NCBI GenBank assembly: GCA_028710415.1
Contig: JAQTUE010000002.1
Coordinates: forward strand, 279,409-343,408
Length of the DNA stretch: 64,000 nucleotides
Direction: 5' to 3'
DNA from: Paludibacter sp.
Lineage (GTDB): Bacteria > Bacteroidota > Bacteroidia > Bacteroidales > Paludibacteraceae
Shown: one piece after another, positions 1 to 8,900 of the stretch
Position numbering within the stretch: the stretch's first letter is position 1
How the letters are laid out: each line of letters opens with the position of its first letter
Program-made: the position numbers and the translations under genes
Notes under the pieces: model-generated
Databases searched by the model: none
The model's input: only the letters and a program-made list of their open reading frames with translations
What the model was told of the DNA's origin: nothing

Positions 1-989
1 TAATTGGGTGATTGAGTTATTATTCCAAATTGCAAAATGCTTCATTCTCAAAAACGCTGAACACTGAACGCGGGACTTTTCAAACCTTTCAAACCACAAA
101 CTTTTCAAAATAAACTGCTTCTTTACTACTCTGCTTTTCGGTTTTAATTTGTTCGCTCTTGCGAGGGGGTTGCCTGGGGGTTGCGAGGGGGTTGGCTGGG
201 GGTTGGCTGGGGGTTCCGAGGGCCCCGGCCCTCGGAACCCCCAGCCAACCCCCACTTAACCCCCTCTGAAGAGCGAACACTTCCAGACCCGAATAAGGAC
301 AAAAAAAGGCAAAAATAGAAGATTAGTCAATTTTTATGAGTTGATTTATTCCCCGATAGATTCCTGCTTGTAAATGTGGCATCGGACAAATTACTACAAA
401 TGTGCTACATTTAAATCGTATTAATTGATAAAAAAATGCGCATAAATACATAAAATAGCAACAAAAAACATAAAATGTTCTTTATATTACAATATATGTC
501 TATATTTGTGCGAAAATGAATTAAATATCTACATATAAAAGTTAATTATTAAAGTGTTGTTTGGAGATATTTATTCGTTGATCCTATTCAATATGGTATA
601 AATTAGGATTTCTTACACCATATATTCATGTTGAGTTGAGAAAACAGAAAATAGGATGAAATGAATGCCGTATTTTGCACCCAACATTCAATTATTGGGA
701 TAAAAATCGTGTACAGGCAGTTACAATCATATTTAAATGGCAAATTACCCCTAAAGTATAAACTGAGCATATAGTACATTCCAACTTGACGGAAACTCCC
801 AATACAGCAATCTGCAACAAGGGTTTTTGTCTGGCAGGAATTTTCCATAAGCACAGTAAACCTAATCAGAGTTTTTTCAGGTAATGGATTCGTAAAGGGA
901 AAAAATACGAAAATATATTTTAATAATTCCAAAAGTATTGCCATCAAAGCAAAGGCATTACAAAATGAAAAAAAAGAGATACAGCGAAA
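1..989. other. Intergenic region with repeats upstream of the first kinase gene
   Basis: No coding region is convincing here. Positions 1-110 hold a degenerate repeat whose reverse complement reappears at 5041-5150. Positions 151-278 hold a GC-rich palindromic element described separately. The rest, to 989, is A/T-rich. A segment at about 775-800 (ACATTCCAACTTGACGG) resembles the dispersed repeat family seen at 40478 and 40600. A 114-codon open frame on the minus strand (603-947) has no recognisable family and was not called. I could not pick a clear promoter for the downstream kinase. Confidence 0.6.
151..278. repeat. GC-rich palindromic element with 11-bp G5 tandem
   Basis: The element is bounded by perfect 10-bp inverted ends (GTTCGCTCTT at 151-160, AAGAGCGAAC at 269-278). 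Inside, five GGGGG tracts start at 165, 176, 187, 198 and 209, an exact 11-bp period with unit close to GGGGGTTGGCT. The last two units and the following CCGAGGGCC form a 28-bp perfect stem with the sequence up to about 256, separated by a 2-base centre. It is far more GC-rich than its surroundings. It could fold as a large hairpin or, on the G-rich strand, as a G-quadruplex. Function unknown. Confidence 0.8.
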
Positions 990-3830
990 ATGATAGATAC
1001 ACCAAACAACAAACCGGAACCATTTTTATCTAGTCCTTTACCCCAAAAATACATCGTATTGACTTGTATGTATATCATTCTGGCCGTAAGCATCCTGAAC
1101 CTGGGTGGATGGGCTTCTGGAATTCCCATTTCCATTATGAAAGGTATAAATGGCCATTTGTCACCCATGATGATTGATACGGCTATCTGCTTTATCCTTT
1201 GTGCCGGGTCACTCTATGTCATTCAAAAAAGACTGACCAAAGGATTCATATCCCTGATCCCTAAAATCTCGGGTGTATTGGTTTTTACAGTGGGGGTTAT
1301 AACAAGTTGCCTGCATATAGCTATCCTGAACCATGTAACTGAAAAATCGATAATGGAAATTCCTGTCCTGGGAATATTCCTCGCGCCGAATAACAATATG
1401 GCATTAGTTACTGCAGGCAATTTCGTTCTGATTGGAATGATCCTTTTCCTGGTTTCATTCCATAAAAAGAGGTTGACAGGGATAGCGCATGCATTAATTT
1501 TTCCATCTCTTCTTATTTGTTACATGATTCTGGTAAGTTATATTCTGGGAATCTATAATTTACATTCCATCAACCATGTTTCCGTTGCGCTATCAACGGC
1601 CATTTCATTTTGTGCCATATGCCTTGGGATCCTTTTTATCGACACCAATTCCTGGTTTATGAAAGTGTTTACCAGCAGTGGCTCAGGAGGATTGATGGCA
1701 CGCAGGTTATTACCCGGACTGATAGTACTGCCTATTGCAATTGCATGGTTCAGGATACTGGGTGAAAAAAGAGGAATTTATGAATCGGAAGTGGGCGTAG
1801 CGTTTGTTGCAATTACGTATACCGTTTGTTTTATTTTTCTTACCTGGCTAAGTGCAAAACATGCAAACAAGATCGACAAGAAAAGAGAGATGGCCGAAGA
1901 CGCCATCAGGGAAAGCGAATTACGCCACAGGCTCTTATCTGAAACAATGTTACAGGGAGTTGTCTATCAGAATGCCCAAGGTAAGATCATATCCATGAAT
2001 CCTGCATCTGAACGTATTTTAGGTAAAACCATGGAACGATTTTTAGGAAGCAATTCGATAGAAGAAGAGCACGATACCATTCGTGAAGATGGCTCATTAT
2101 TCCCGGGTGATGAACATCCGGCTATGGTTTCATTGCGAACTGGAGAATCTTTACAAAAAGTTATAATGGGTGTATTTAATCCTACCATGGATGAATACAG
2201 ATGGATTAGTATAAATTCGGTGCCGTTATTCAGAACAGGTAATGAAAAGCCTTCTGAAGTTTACACTATTTTTGAGGATATTACTAATGGAAAGCGGGCG
2301 GTGGATGCACTTCATGAAAGTGAATTACGATTGAAATACCATTTTGAGAATTCACCTCTTGCCGTAGTAGAATGGGATCATAATTACATGGTAACCCAAT
2401 GGTCGATAGAAGCAGAGCGTATGTTTGGATGGAAAAAGGAAGAAACCATCGGAAAGCCAATTGGGAAATTGAACCTGATTTATGAAGAAGATATCCAAAT
2501 TGTAAACCGCACCATGGAAAGACTTAATTCAGGTGTAGAGGATACAGTTGTAAGCACCAACCGGAATGTGACGAAATCGGGTGCAATCATCACCACCGTT
2601 TGGTACAATTCAATACTATTCGAACAAAACGGCGGAATGAAATCCGTAATGTCGCTCGTTCAGGATATAACCCAACAAAAACAAGCCCAGGAAGAAATTC
2701 TAAACAGCGAACGAAAGCTTTCTGAAATCTATGATAACATGTCGGAGGGTCTGGCTGTCCATGAACTGATTTTTGATCCTTCAGGGAAAGCGATCGATTA
2801 TTTGTTGACAGAAGTGAATCCGGCTTACGAAAATATAACAGGGCTCAAACGAAGTGAGATCATTGGAAAGAGAGCTTCTGAAATATATTTAATTGAAAAA
2901 GCCCCTTACCTTGAAATCTATTCTGAAGTTGAATCCACCGGTATATCAATATCCTTTGAAGCTTATTTTCCACCCATGGATAAACATTTTTCAATTTCTG
3001 TTTTTTCACCTGGAAAAGGAAGATTTGTAACCGTGTTCAAGGATATGACCGAACGAAAAAAGGCGGAAGAGGAACTGGAAGTCTATCGCAAACACCTCGA
3101 AGAATTAGTCACAGAACGTACCACTGATCTTGCAAATGCCATTTCGAACCTTGAACGATCCAATAAAGAACTGGAAGAGTTCGCCTACGTTGCATCCCAC
3201 GATTTACAGGAACCATTACGAATGGTCTCGAGCTATACTCAATTGCTCGAGCGAAGATACAAGGATAAACTGGACCAGGATGCCAACGACTTTATTTTTT
3301 ATGCCGTAGATGGTGCAAACCGGATGCAGAAATTAATAAACGACTTGCTCGAATATTCCAGGGTATCTTCACAGGGTAAGGTGTTTTTAAAGGTTGATAG
3401 TTCACAAGTGCTTGGACAGGCTATTTCGAATCTGCAGAATCTGATATCCGACAACCTGGCATTAGTTACGAACGAAGAATTACCTGTTTTAAATGTGGAT
3501 GAGACTCAGATTGTCCGGGTTTTTCAAAACCTGATTGAAAATGCCATCAAGTATAAAAAGAAAACTGAATCGCCTAAGATTCACATCAGCTGTAGAATGA
3601 CAAACAATATGTATGAATTTTCGGTACATGATAATGGCATAGGAATAGAAATGCAATATCACGACAGGATATTCATTATTTTTCAGCGCCTGCATAAAAA
3701 AGATGACTACCCGGGCACAGGAATAGGCTTGTCAGTGAGCAAACGAATTATTGAACGCCATGGTGGAACTATATGGTTTGAATCGAAAAAAGATGAGGGA
3801 ACCACCTTTTATTTCACCATTCCAGCGTAG
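990..3830 (+). CDS. Membrane PAS sensor histidine kinase, 946 aa
   Basis: A sensor kinase of the two-component type, inner membrane. Residues 1 to about 290 contain about eight hydrophobic segments forming an N-terminal membrane sensor region that I do not recognise as a named family. Three PAS domains follow at about 310-436, 445-562 and 573-692, then a coiled coil with LEELVTERTTDL, a HisKA domain with the phosphoacceptor His737 in ASHDLQEPLRMV, and an HATPase domain with N box NLIENAIKY (about 847), DNGIGI and GTGIGLSVSK. All catalytic boxes look intact. The HisKA type is the one usually seen in phytochrome-like kinases, which pair with small Rcp1-type receivers; two such receivers follow at 4074 and 4507. 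Its second and third PAS domains are close relatives of two PAS domains in the giant kinase at 5913. The ligand is unknown. Confidence 0.93.
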   Translation: MIDTPNNKPEPFLSSPLPQKYIVLTCMYIILAVSILNLGGWASGIPISIMKGINGHLSPMMIDTAICFILCAGSLYVIQKRLTKGFISLIPKISGVLVFTVGVITSCLHIAILNHVTEKSIMEIPVLGIFLAPNNNMALVTAGNFVLIGMILFLVSFHKKRLTGIAHALIFPSLLICYMILVSYILGIYNLHSINHVSVALSTAISFCAICLGILFIDTNSWFMKVFTSSGSGGLMARRLLPGLIVLPIAIAWFRILGEKRGIYESEVGVAFVAITYTVCFIFLTWLSAKHANKIDKKREMAEDAIRESELRHRLLSETMLQGVVYQNAQGKIISMNPASERILGKTMERFLGSNSIEEEHDTIREDGSLFPGDEHPAMVSLRTGESLQKVIMGVFNPTMDEYRWISINSVPLFRTGNEKPSEVYTIFEDITNGKRAVDALHESELRLKYHFENSPLAVVEWDHNYMVTQWSIEAERMFGWKKEETIGKPIGKLNLIYEEDIQIVNRTMERLNSGVEDTVVSTNRNVTKSGAIITTVWYNSILFEQNGGMKSVMSLVQDITQQKQAQEEILNSERKLSEIYDNMSEGLAVHELIFDPSGKAIDYLLTEVNPAYENITGLKRSEIIGKRASEIYLIEKAPYLEIYSEVESTGISISFEAYFPPMDKHFSISVFSPGKGRFVTVFKDMTERKKAEEELEVYRKHLEELVTERTTDLANAISNLERSNKELEEFAYVASHDLQEPLRMVSSYTQLLERRYKDKLDQDANDFIFYAVDGANRMQKLINDLLEYSRVSSQGKVFLKVDSSQVLGQAISNLQNLISDNLALVTNEELPVLNVDETQIVRVFQNLIENAIKYKKKTESPKIHISCRMTNNMYEFSVHDNGIGIEMQYHDRIFIIFQRLHKKDDYPGTGIGLSVSKRIIERHGGTIWFESKKDEGTTFYFTIPA

Positions 3831-3985
3831 AGCATCGAGCATCGAGCAATAAGAAGTGAGGAATGAGGAATGAGAAATGAGGAATGAGAAATGAGGAATG
3901 AGGAATGAGGAATGAGGAATGAGGAATGAGAAATGAGGAATGAGGAATGAGAAATGAGGAATGAGGAATGAGTAGGTAAAGAATC
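3831..3985. repeat. 7-bp GAGGAAT/GAGAAAT tandem repeat after kinase gene
   Basis: Starting at the stop codon there are GAGCATCGAGCATCGAGCAAT units, then about 15 copies of a heptamer, GAGGAAT or GAGAAAT, to about 3970, followed by GAGTAGGTA. The same order of motifs (GAGCATTG units, GAGGAAT heptamers, GAGTAGGTAG) follows the second kinase gene at 13938. On the minus strand the tract gives two spurious open frames with a repeated Pro-His-Ser-Ser-Phe-Leu-Ile pattern. There is no spacer diversity, so it is not a CRISPR array. Confidence 0.9.
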
Positions 3986-4073
3986 AAGAAACATAAATCA
4001 ATTATTTCGACAAAATTCAAATAGTTCAATAAGTAATATCATTAAAAATAAAATCAATTATAAATTATCAAAT

Positions 4074-4514
4074 ATGGAAGATTTTAAAATAGCAGAAATA
4101 CTGTTAATTGAAGATAATCCCGGAGATGCACGTCTCACACAGGAAGCTTTAAAGGACGGAAAAATGAAGATCAACCTGAGTATCGTATATGACGGTGAAG
4201 AGGGAACCGATTTTCTTTTCAAGAGAAATAAGCATCAGAATGCCCCACGTCCAGACCTTATCATCCTGGATCTTAATCTTCCTAAAAAAAACGGACGGGA
4301 AGTATTGGCTGAGATTAAAAATGACAAAAACCTGAAAATGATACCTGTCATTATCCTTACTACCTCTAAAGCCCAGGAAGATATTCTTAAGACTTACAAT
4401 TTACATGCGAATTGTTATATCACAAAACCCATTGACCTGGCGAAATTTTTCGATGTGGTTAAAATGATTGAAGGTTTTTGGCTCACCTTAGTAAAATTAC
4501 CGAAATATGAATAG
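4074..4514 (+). CDS. Single-domain response regulator, Rcp1 type
   Basis: A 146-residue protein that is a CheY-like receiver with no output domain. Acidic pocket Glu13-Asp14 (LIEDNP), phosphoacceptor Asp66 in ILDLNLPKKNG, conserved Thr96/Thr97 and Lys118 in ITKPID are all present. The long insert after helix 1 and the C-terminal segment IEGFWLTLVKLP are typical of Rcp1-type receivers that accept phosphate from phytochrome-like HisKA kinases. It lies 240 bp after the kinase at 990 and overlaps the next receiver gene by 8 bp, so the two receivers are probably co-transcribed. I infer that it is the partner of that kinase. Confidence 0.93.
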   Translation: MEDFKIAEILLIEDNPGDARLTQEALKDGKMKINLSIVYDGEEGTDFLFKRNKHQNAPRPDLIILDLNLPKKNGREVLAEIKNDKNLKMIPVIILTTSKAQEDILKTYNLHANCYITKPIDLAKFFDVVKMIEGFWLTLVKLPKYE

Positions 4515-5040
4515 TTTACCGGAACAAAAAATACTTCTAATTGAGGATAATCCCGGCGACAGTAGGTTAATCCAGGAAATGCTAAACGATATTACATCGT
4601 TTAAATACAAACTGGTTGTGGCAGACACCTTGAAAGAAGGATGTCAGTTGATTCTGAAAAATGAATTTATTCTCATTTTGCTGGATCTCAATTTACCGGA
4701 TAGTACCGGGAAAAGCACGTTCGATGTTATCATCCAATATGCTGTACATACTCCGGTTGTGTTAATAAGCGGCCTGCAAAATGTAGAATTATCCTTATCG
4801 CTCATCAAGGAGGGAGCCCAGGATTACATTATCAAACCAGACTTGAATAGCAGCTTACTGGGCAGGACCATTGAATTTGCAATAGAGCGTAAAAAACTCA
4901 TGACTCAGTTACGGGCAAAGACAAGTGAGCTGGAACAACTTAATTATTATTATGTAACCCGGGAATTGATAATGAATAAATTGAAAAATGAAGTAAATGA
5001 GTTGTTAGAACGCTGCGGGGAAAGGAAAAAATATAGTTGA
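4507..5040 (+). CDS. Single-domain response regulator with C-terminal coiled coil
   Basis: A receiver domain (residues about 7-122) with Glu13-Asp14, phosphoacceptor Asp60 in LLDLNLPDSTG, Ser88 and Lys110. It is followed by a predicted coiled coil and the segment RELIMNKLKNEVNELLERCG. That segment is common between sensory domains and transmitter or cyclase domains in multi-domain signalling proteins; here the protein ends right after it. The gene may therefore be a receiver-only relay or the front half of what was once a larger protein. The start ATG overlaps the end of the preceding receiver gene, pointing to translational coupling. Confidence 0.88.
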   Translation: MNSLPEQKILLIEDNPGDSRLIQEMLNDITSFKYKLVVADTLKEGCQLILKNEFILILLDLNLPDSTGKSTFDVIIQYAVHTPVVLISGLQNVELSLSLIKEGAQDYIIKPDLNSSLLGRTIEFAIERKKLMTQLRAKTSELEQLNYYYVTRELIMNKLKNEVNELLERCGERKKYS

Positions 5041-5179
5041 AAAGGTTTGAAGTTTGAAAGGTTTGAAGTTTGAAAGGTTTGGGGTTTGAAAGGTTCCGCG
5101 TTTATGGGATTGAAGTGTTCTCCATTTTGAATAATAACTCAATTAACTAACCAATTCAATTAACTAACCAACCAACATA

Positions 5180-5229
5180 GCGACGGCTTCGACAGTTAGC
5201 AATAACCAGGTTGTTATCGAAGCCGTCGC
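5180..5229. repeat. Inverted repeat with 13-bp perfect arms
   Basis: Arms GCGACGGCTTCGA and TCGAAGCCGTCGC enclose a 24-base centre that itself can pair (AATAACC with GGTTGTT, one G-U pair). No run of T follows, so it is not a clear intrinsic terminator. It is not a tRNA. It may be an operator, an mRNA-stabilising hairpin or the relic of a mobile repeat. Confidence 0.7.
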
Positions 5230-5289
5230 AATTTAATCAACCAATCAACCAATCTGATTCGCAGCCTAATTGATTATCACTATAAAAAG

Positions 5290-5321
5290 CTCTGCAACAT
5301 AAAGCTTGCAGAGTTTTTTTT
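5290..5321 (+). terminator. Intrinsic terminator
   Basis: An 8-bp stem CTCTGCAA (5290-5297) with TTGCAGAG (5306-5313), an 8-base loop, then eight T residues. It probably ends the kinase/receiver transcription unit that finishes at 5040. Confidence 0.8.
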
Positions 5322-5780
5322 GCTAATAATCCTGTGTTTATAGTGTAGATTTAATGTTAATGAACTGGTTTTAGATGCTCTGGATTGTCCTGGTAAATAA
5401 TCGAAAGTAAATTCGATTCAACGGATTCAGGTTCTCACTATTGGAAATTAGGTCCCGGGACCGGATTGGAATCATGCTTAATGGGGTTATTAAATGTGAA
5501 TAAGTAGCATGGAACTGAAAAATTAAAACCTGAAAGACTAATCAGGGGAAAGTGGAAGTCAGGTTCACAGGATAAAAAGACATATTGAAGTTAAAAAGCA
5601 GTGTTGTGACGTGAAACCTGAAACGGATATTTATTCCTGACAATGAGTGGTATAAGCATTATTACTACACTCAACAGAATAGTTCTATTTTTTTTGTAGT
5701 AAAATATCAGATTTAACACATAATTTAGATAATTATAACATACTAATCCATATCTTTGTATTTTGGAATAAACCCCAAAA

Positions 5781-5894
5781 ATGGATATTGTTTACATAAG
5801 TATGTCGAAATATCTTGTTTTTGACTGGAAGGCAATTGGTTCAAATGATAATTTATGTATTGAATTTATTGAAAACCAGTGGTCTGTGACCTAA
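5781..5894 (+). CDS. Possible 37-codon leader ORF
   Basis: An ATG-initiated frame of 37 codons ends 18 bases before the giant kinase start and begins about 22 bases after a TATCTTTG -7-like element at 5751. The peptide begins MDIVYISMSKYLVFDW. I recognise no family and no ribosome binding site. It may be chance; the only support is its position in the presumed leader of the kinase mRNA. Confidence 0.2.
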   Translation: MDIVYISMSKYLVFDWKAIGSNDNLCIEFIENQWSVT

Positions 5895-5912
5895 TTATAA
5901 ATTCCGGAAATT

Positions 5913-8900
5913 ATGGAAAAAGGAGGCATTTCATTAGCAACGCTCCTACGGGTAAAGGCTGAAAAAATATTAAAAGATAAGTCCCCTCGGGATGAATTAT
6001 TATCCACTGATGCCGATGTGTTACAACTGCTGCATGAGTTGGAGGTTTACAGTGTTGAGCTTGAAATGCAGAATGATGAGCTCCTGTCTACCAATTTAAG
6101 TTCGGAGGATACGCGGAGAAGAAACATATTTTCGGAGGAAGTAAAGCAGCGGATTATCCGTGAGTTCGAGTTAAACCAGATCGAACTTGACATGCAGAAT
6201 GAACAACTGCAACTCTCAACCCTGGTTTCGAAAGAAGTAGCCGAACGCTATTCCGACCTGTTTAATTACTCATCTACAGGGTATCTGATTCTTTCCAACG
6301 AAGGTGAAACCCTTGACCTGAATTACTCTGCGGCAAGGCTCTTGGGGAAGGAACGCATTAAATTGAAGAACAGCCGTTTTGGTTTCTTTGTTGCTGAGAA
6401 TGACCGCCCTGTATTTAACGGGTTCTTATCCGATTTGTTCAATTTTAAAATCAATATTAGCTGTGAAGTTTCGCTTATATTCGATAGATTACCGACAATT
6501 ACCGTACTCCTTAGCGGGATTCTTATTCAAAATCAAGAACAATGCCTGATCTCGGTATTGGATATCACCGAACGCGAGCAGACAGCAAAGTACAGGAATT
6601 TAACCCGGGATGTGCTGCAGGTTCTGAACGAACCGGGGGATATCCGGGAATCGCTGCATCGGACATTAACGTTGCTGAAAAACCGCACAGGCTTTGATGC
6701 GATTGGAATAAGGCTGCAGGAGGGGGAAGACTTCCCGTATTTGGAGCAGGTAGGTTTCACAACCGATTTTATACTCAAAGAAAACACCCTGATTGAGTTG
6801 GATCGGAAAGGAAAGGTATGCCGGGATAAAAATGGGAATGTCAGGTTGACATGCACCTGCGGATTGGTCATTTCGGGGAATGCCGAACGGACTGATAATT
6901 CAATTACCCCAGGGGGCAGTTGGTGGACGAACGATTCAAGCCCGATACCGGATATTCCCGCAAATAAAGACACCCGTTATCATCCGCGAAACCATTGCAT
7001 GCATGAGGGCTATCATTCCATAGCGCTTATACCCATACGGTCGGATAAGAATATTGTCGGGTTGATCCAGTTCAACGATTATCGCAAAGGAGCATTCAAT
7101 CAGAATAAGGTTGAATTTCTGGAGGGGATAGCCTCGCATATCGGGGCAGCCCTGATGCGGAAACAGGCTGAAGAGACCTTGCGTAAAAATGAAGAGCTCT
7201 TACGCAGTATTACCACCAATGCGCCCGATATCATCATTCAGCTCGATAGACAGGGAACTATCCTCTATATGAACCGTCCGTTTCCGGGATACACCCTTGA
7301 AGAAAGCATAGGGAAAAACTTTTGTGAATCGACTTTGCCGGATTTCCACAACATGATGAACCAATCGCTGGAACTTGTTTTTGAAACTTCAGCCACCCAA
7401 ACTTATCTTACGTGGGGCAGCGATAAACAGGGGGAAATGCATTGGTACCGAAGCAGCATATCTCCCGTCAAAGAAGGGGAAAGAGTGAAAAATGCCGTAT
7501 TGATTACCCGGGATATCACAGAAAGTATTTATGCCGAGGATACACTCCGGGAGAGTGAAGAAAAGAGAAATGCCATCATCATGACCGCCATGGATGGTTT
7601 TTCACTTACCGACCGGCGCGGTTGTTTTCTGGAGGTAAATGATGCCTACTGCCGTATGCACGGGTACAGCCGGCAGGAAATGCTGACCTTGCGCATTCAG
7701 GATGTTGAAACCGTTGAAAGTGAGAATGACACGCTTGCCCATATTCAAAAAATAATAGAACTGGGAGATGATCGTTTCGAGACCTCTCACCGGCATAAAG
7801 ATGGAACTGTGATCTATGTAGAGGCCAATGTACAATACCGGAAGGTAAACGGAGGCCAGTTTGTTAGTTTTGTACGTGATATAACCGAGCGAAAAAAGAC
7901 AGAACTGGAACTTCACCAAAGCGAGGAACGGTATAAATCGTTATTCCAGGAAAACCATTCTGTGATGTTGCTGATCCAACCGGAAACTGGTGCGATTATC
8001 GATGCCAACCCAACCGCCTGTGATTATTACGGATGGACAAAATCAGAGCTTTGTTCCAAGAATATCTCTGATATTAATACACTTTCAGGCGACGAAGTGG
8101 TAACAGAGATGCAAGCGGCCAAGGAAGAGAAACGGAATCATTTCTTTTTTAAGCACCGGCTGGCAAACGATGAAATACGGGATGTAGAGGTTTATTCAGG
8201 ACCTATCCGGTTTGGAGATAAAACAATGCTTTATTCCCTGGTACATGATATCACCGATAGACGAAAAGCGGAAGAAGCCCTGATTGAAAGTGAGGGGAGA
8301 GTGCGGCATAAACTGGAAAGCATACTATTCCCCGAAGGGAGTATCGCTGACCTGGAACTGAATGATATTATTGATGCTCCTTCCATCCAGAACCTGATGG
8401 ACAGTTTATATGAACTTGTACCTGTGCCCATGGCCATTATTGATACCTATGGCAAAGTGCTTGTTGGTACCGGATGGCAGGATATCTGCACCAAATTCCA
8501 CCGGGTTCATCCCGAGTCCTGCCTGGATTGCCTGGAAAGTGACCAGCTTCTCACACAAGGCATCCCGGATGGAGAATTCAGGTTGTACAAGTGTAAAAAC
8601 AATATGTGGGATATTGCAACTCCTATCATCATTGGAGGGGAACACAAGGGGAATTTGTTTATGGGGCAGTTTTTCTTTGATAACGAGCCCATCGATAGGC
8701 AGCAATTCAGGGCACAGGCTCAACGTTATGGTTATGACTTAAATGACTATATGGCTGCCCTTGACAGAGTGCCACAGCTTAGTGTGGAAAAACTCGATCA
8801 TGCAAAATCATTTTTCCTGAATCTTTCACGATCCATATCCCAACTGAGTTATAGTAATATTAAGCTAGCCAAGTCTATAACCCAGCAACAAATTGTAGAA

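Larger units (their letters stand above)
5041..5912. other. Intergenic region: 16-bp tandem repeat, inverted repeat, terminator
   Basis: Positions 5041-5088 are three copies of a 16-bp unit close to AAAGGTTTGAAGTTTG, directly after the stop codon. Up to about 5150 the segment is an inverted relative of positions 1-110. A hairpin with 13-bp perfect arms (GCGACGGCTTCGA at 5180-5192, TCGAAGCCGTCGC at 5217-5229) lies in the middle, and a terminator at 5290-5321. TATCTTTG at 5751-5758 fits the Bacteroidota -7 element and may be the promoter for the giant kinase. A 37-codon ORF (5781-5894) lies in the presumed leader. Confidence 0.6.

Noticed and set aside
603..947. 114-codon minus-strand ORF upstream of the first kinase
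   Set aside because: No recognisable domain or start signals; it overlaps the presumed kinase leader and contains a repeat relic.
3857..3970. CRISPR-like repetition
   Set aside because: The unit is 7 bp with no spacers; it is a simple tandem repeat.
3809..4029. Two minus-strand open frames with repeated Pro-His-Ser-Ser-Phe-Leu-Ile pattern
   Set aside because: They are produced by translating the 7-bp tandem repeat and have no signal of coding.
5180..5229. tRNA-like hairpin
   Set aside because: Single long stem, no cloverleaf or anticodon arm.
5640..5760. Search for a four-box array before the giant kinase
   Set aside because: A -7-like TATCTTTG exists, but no boxes occur at the expected distances; the similar AGTTCTATTTTT is at the wrong position.
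8410..8742. 110-codon ORF in another frame within the giant kinase
   Set aside because: A shadow of the PocR region; no independent support.
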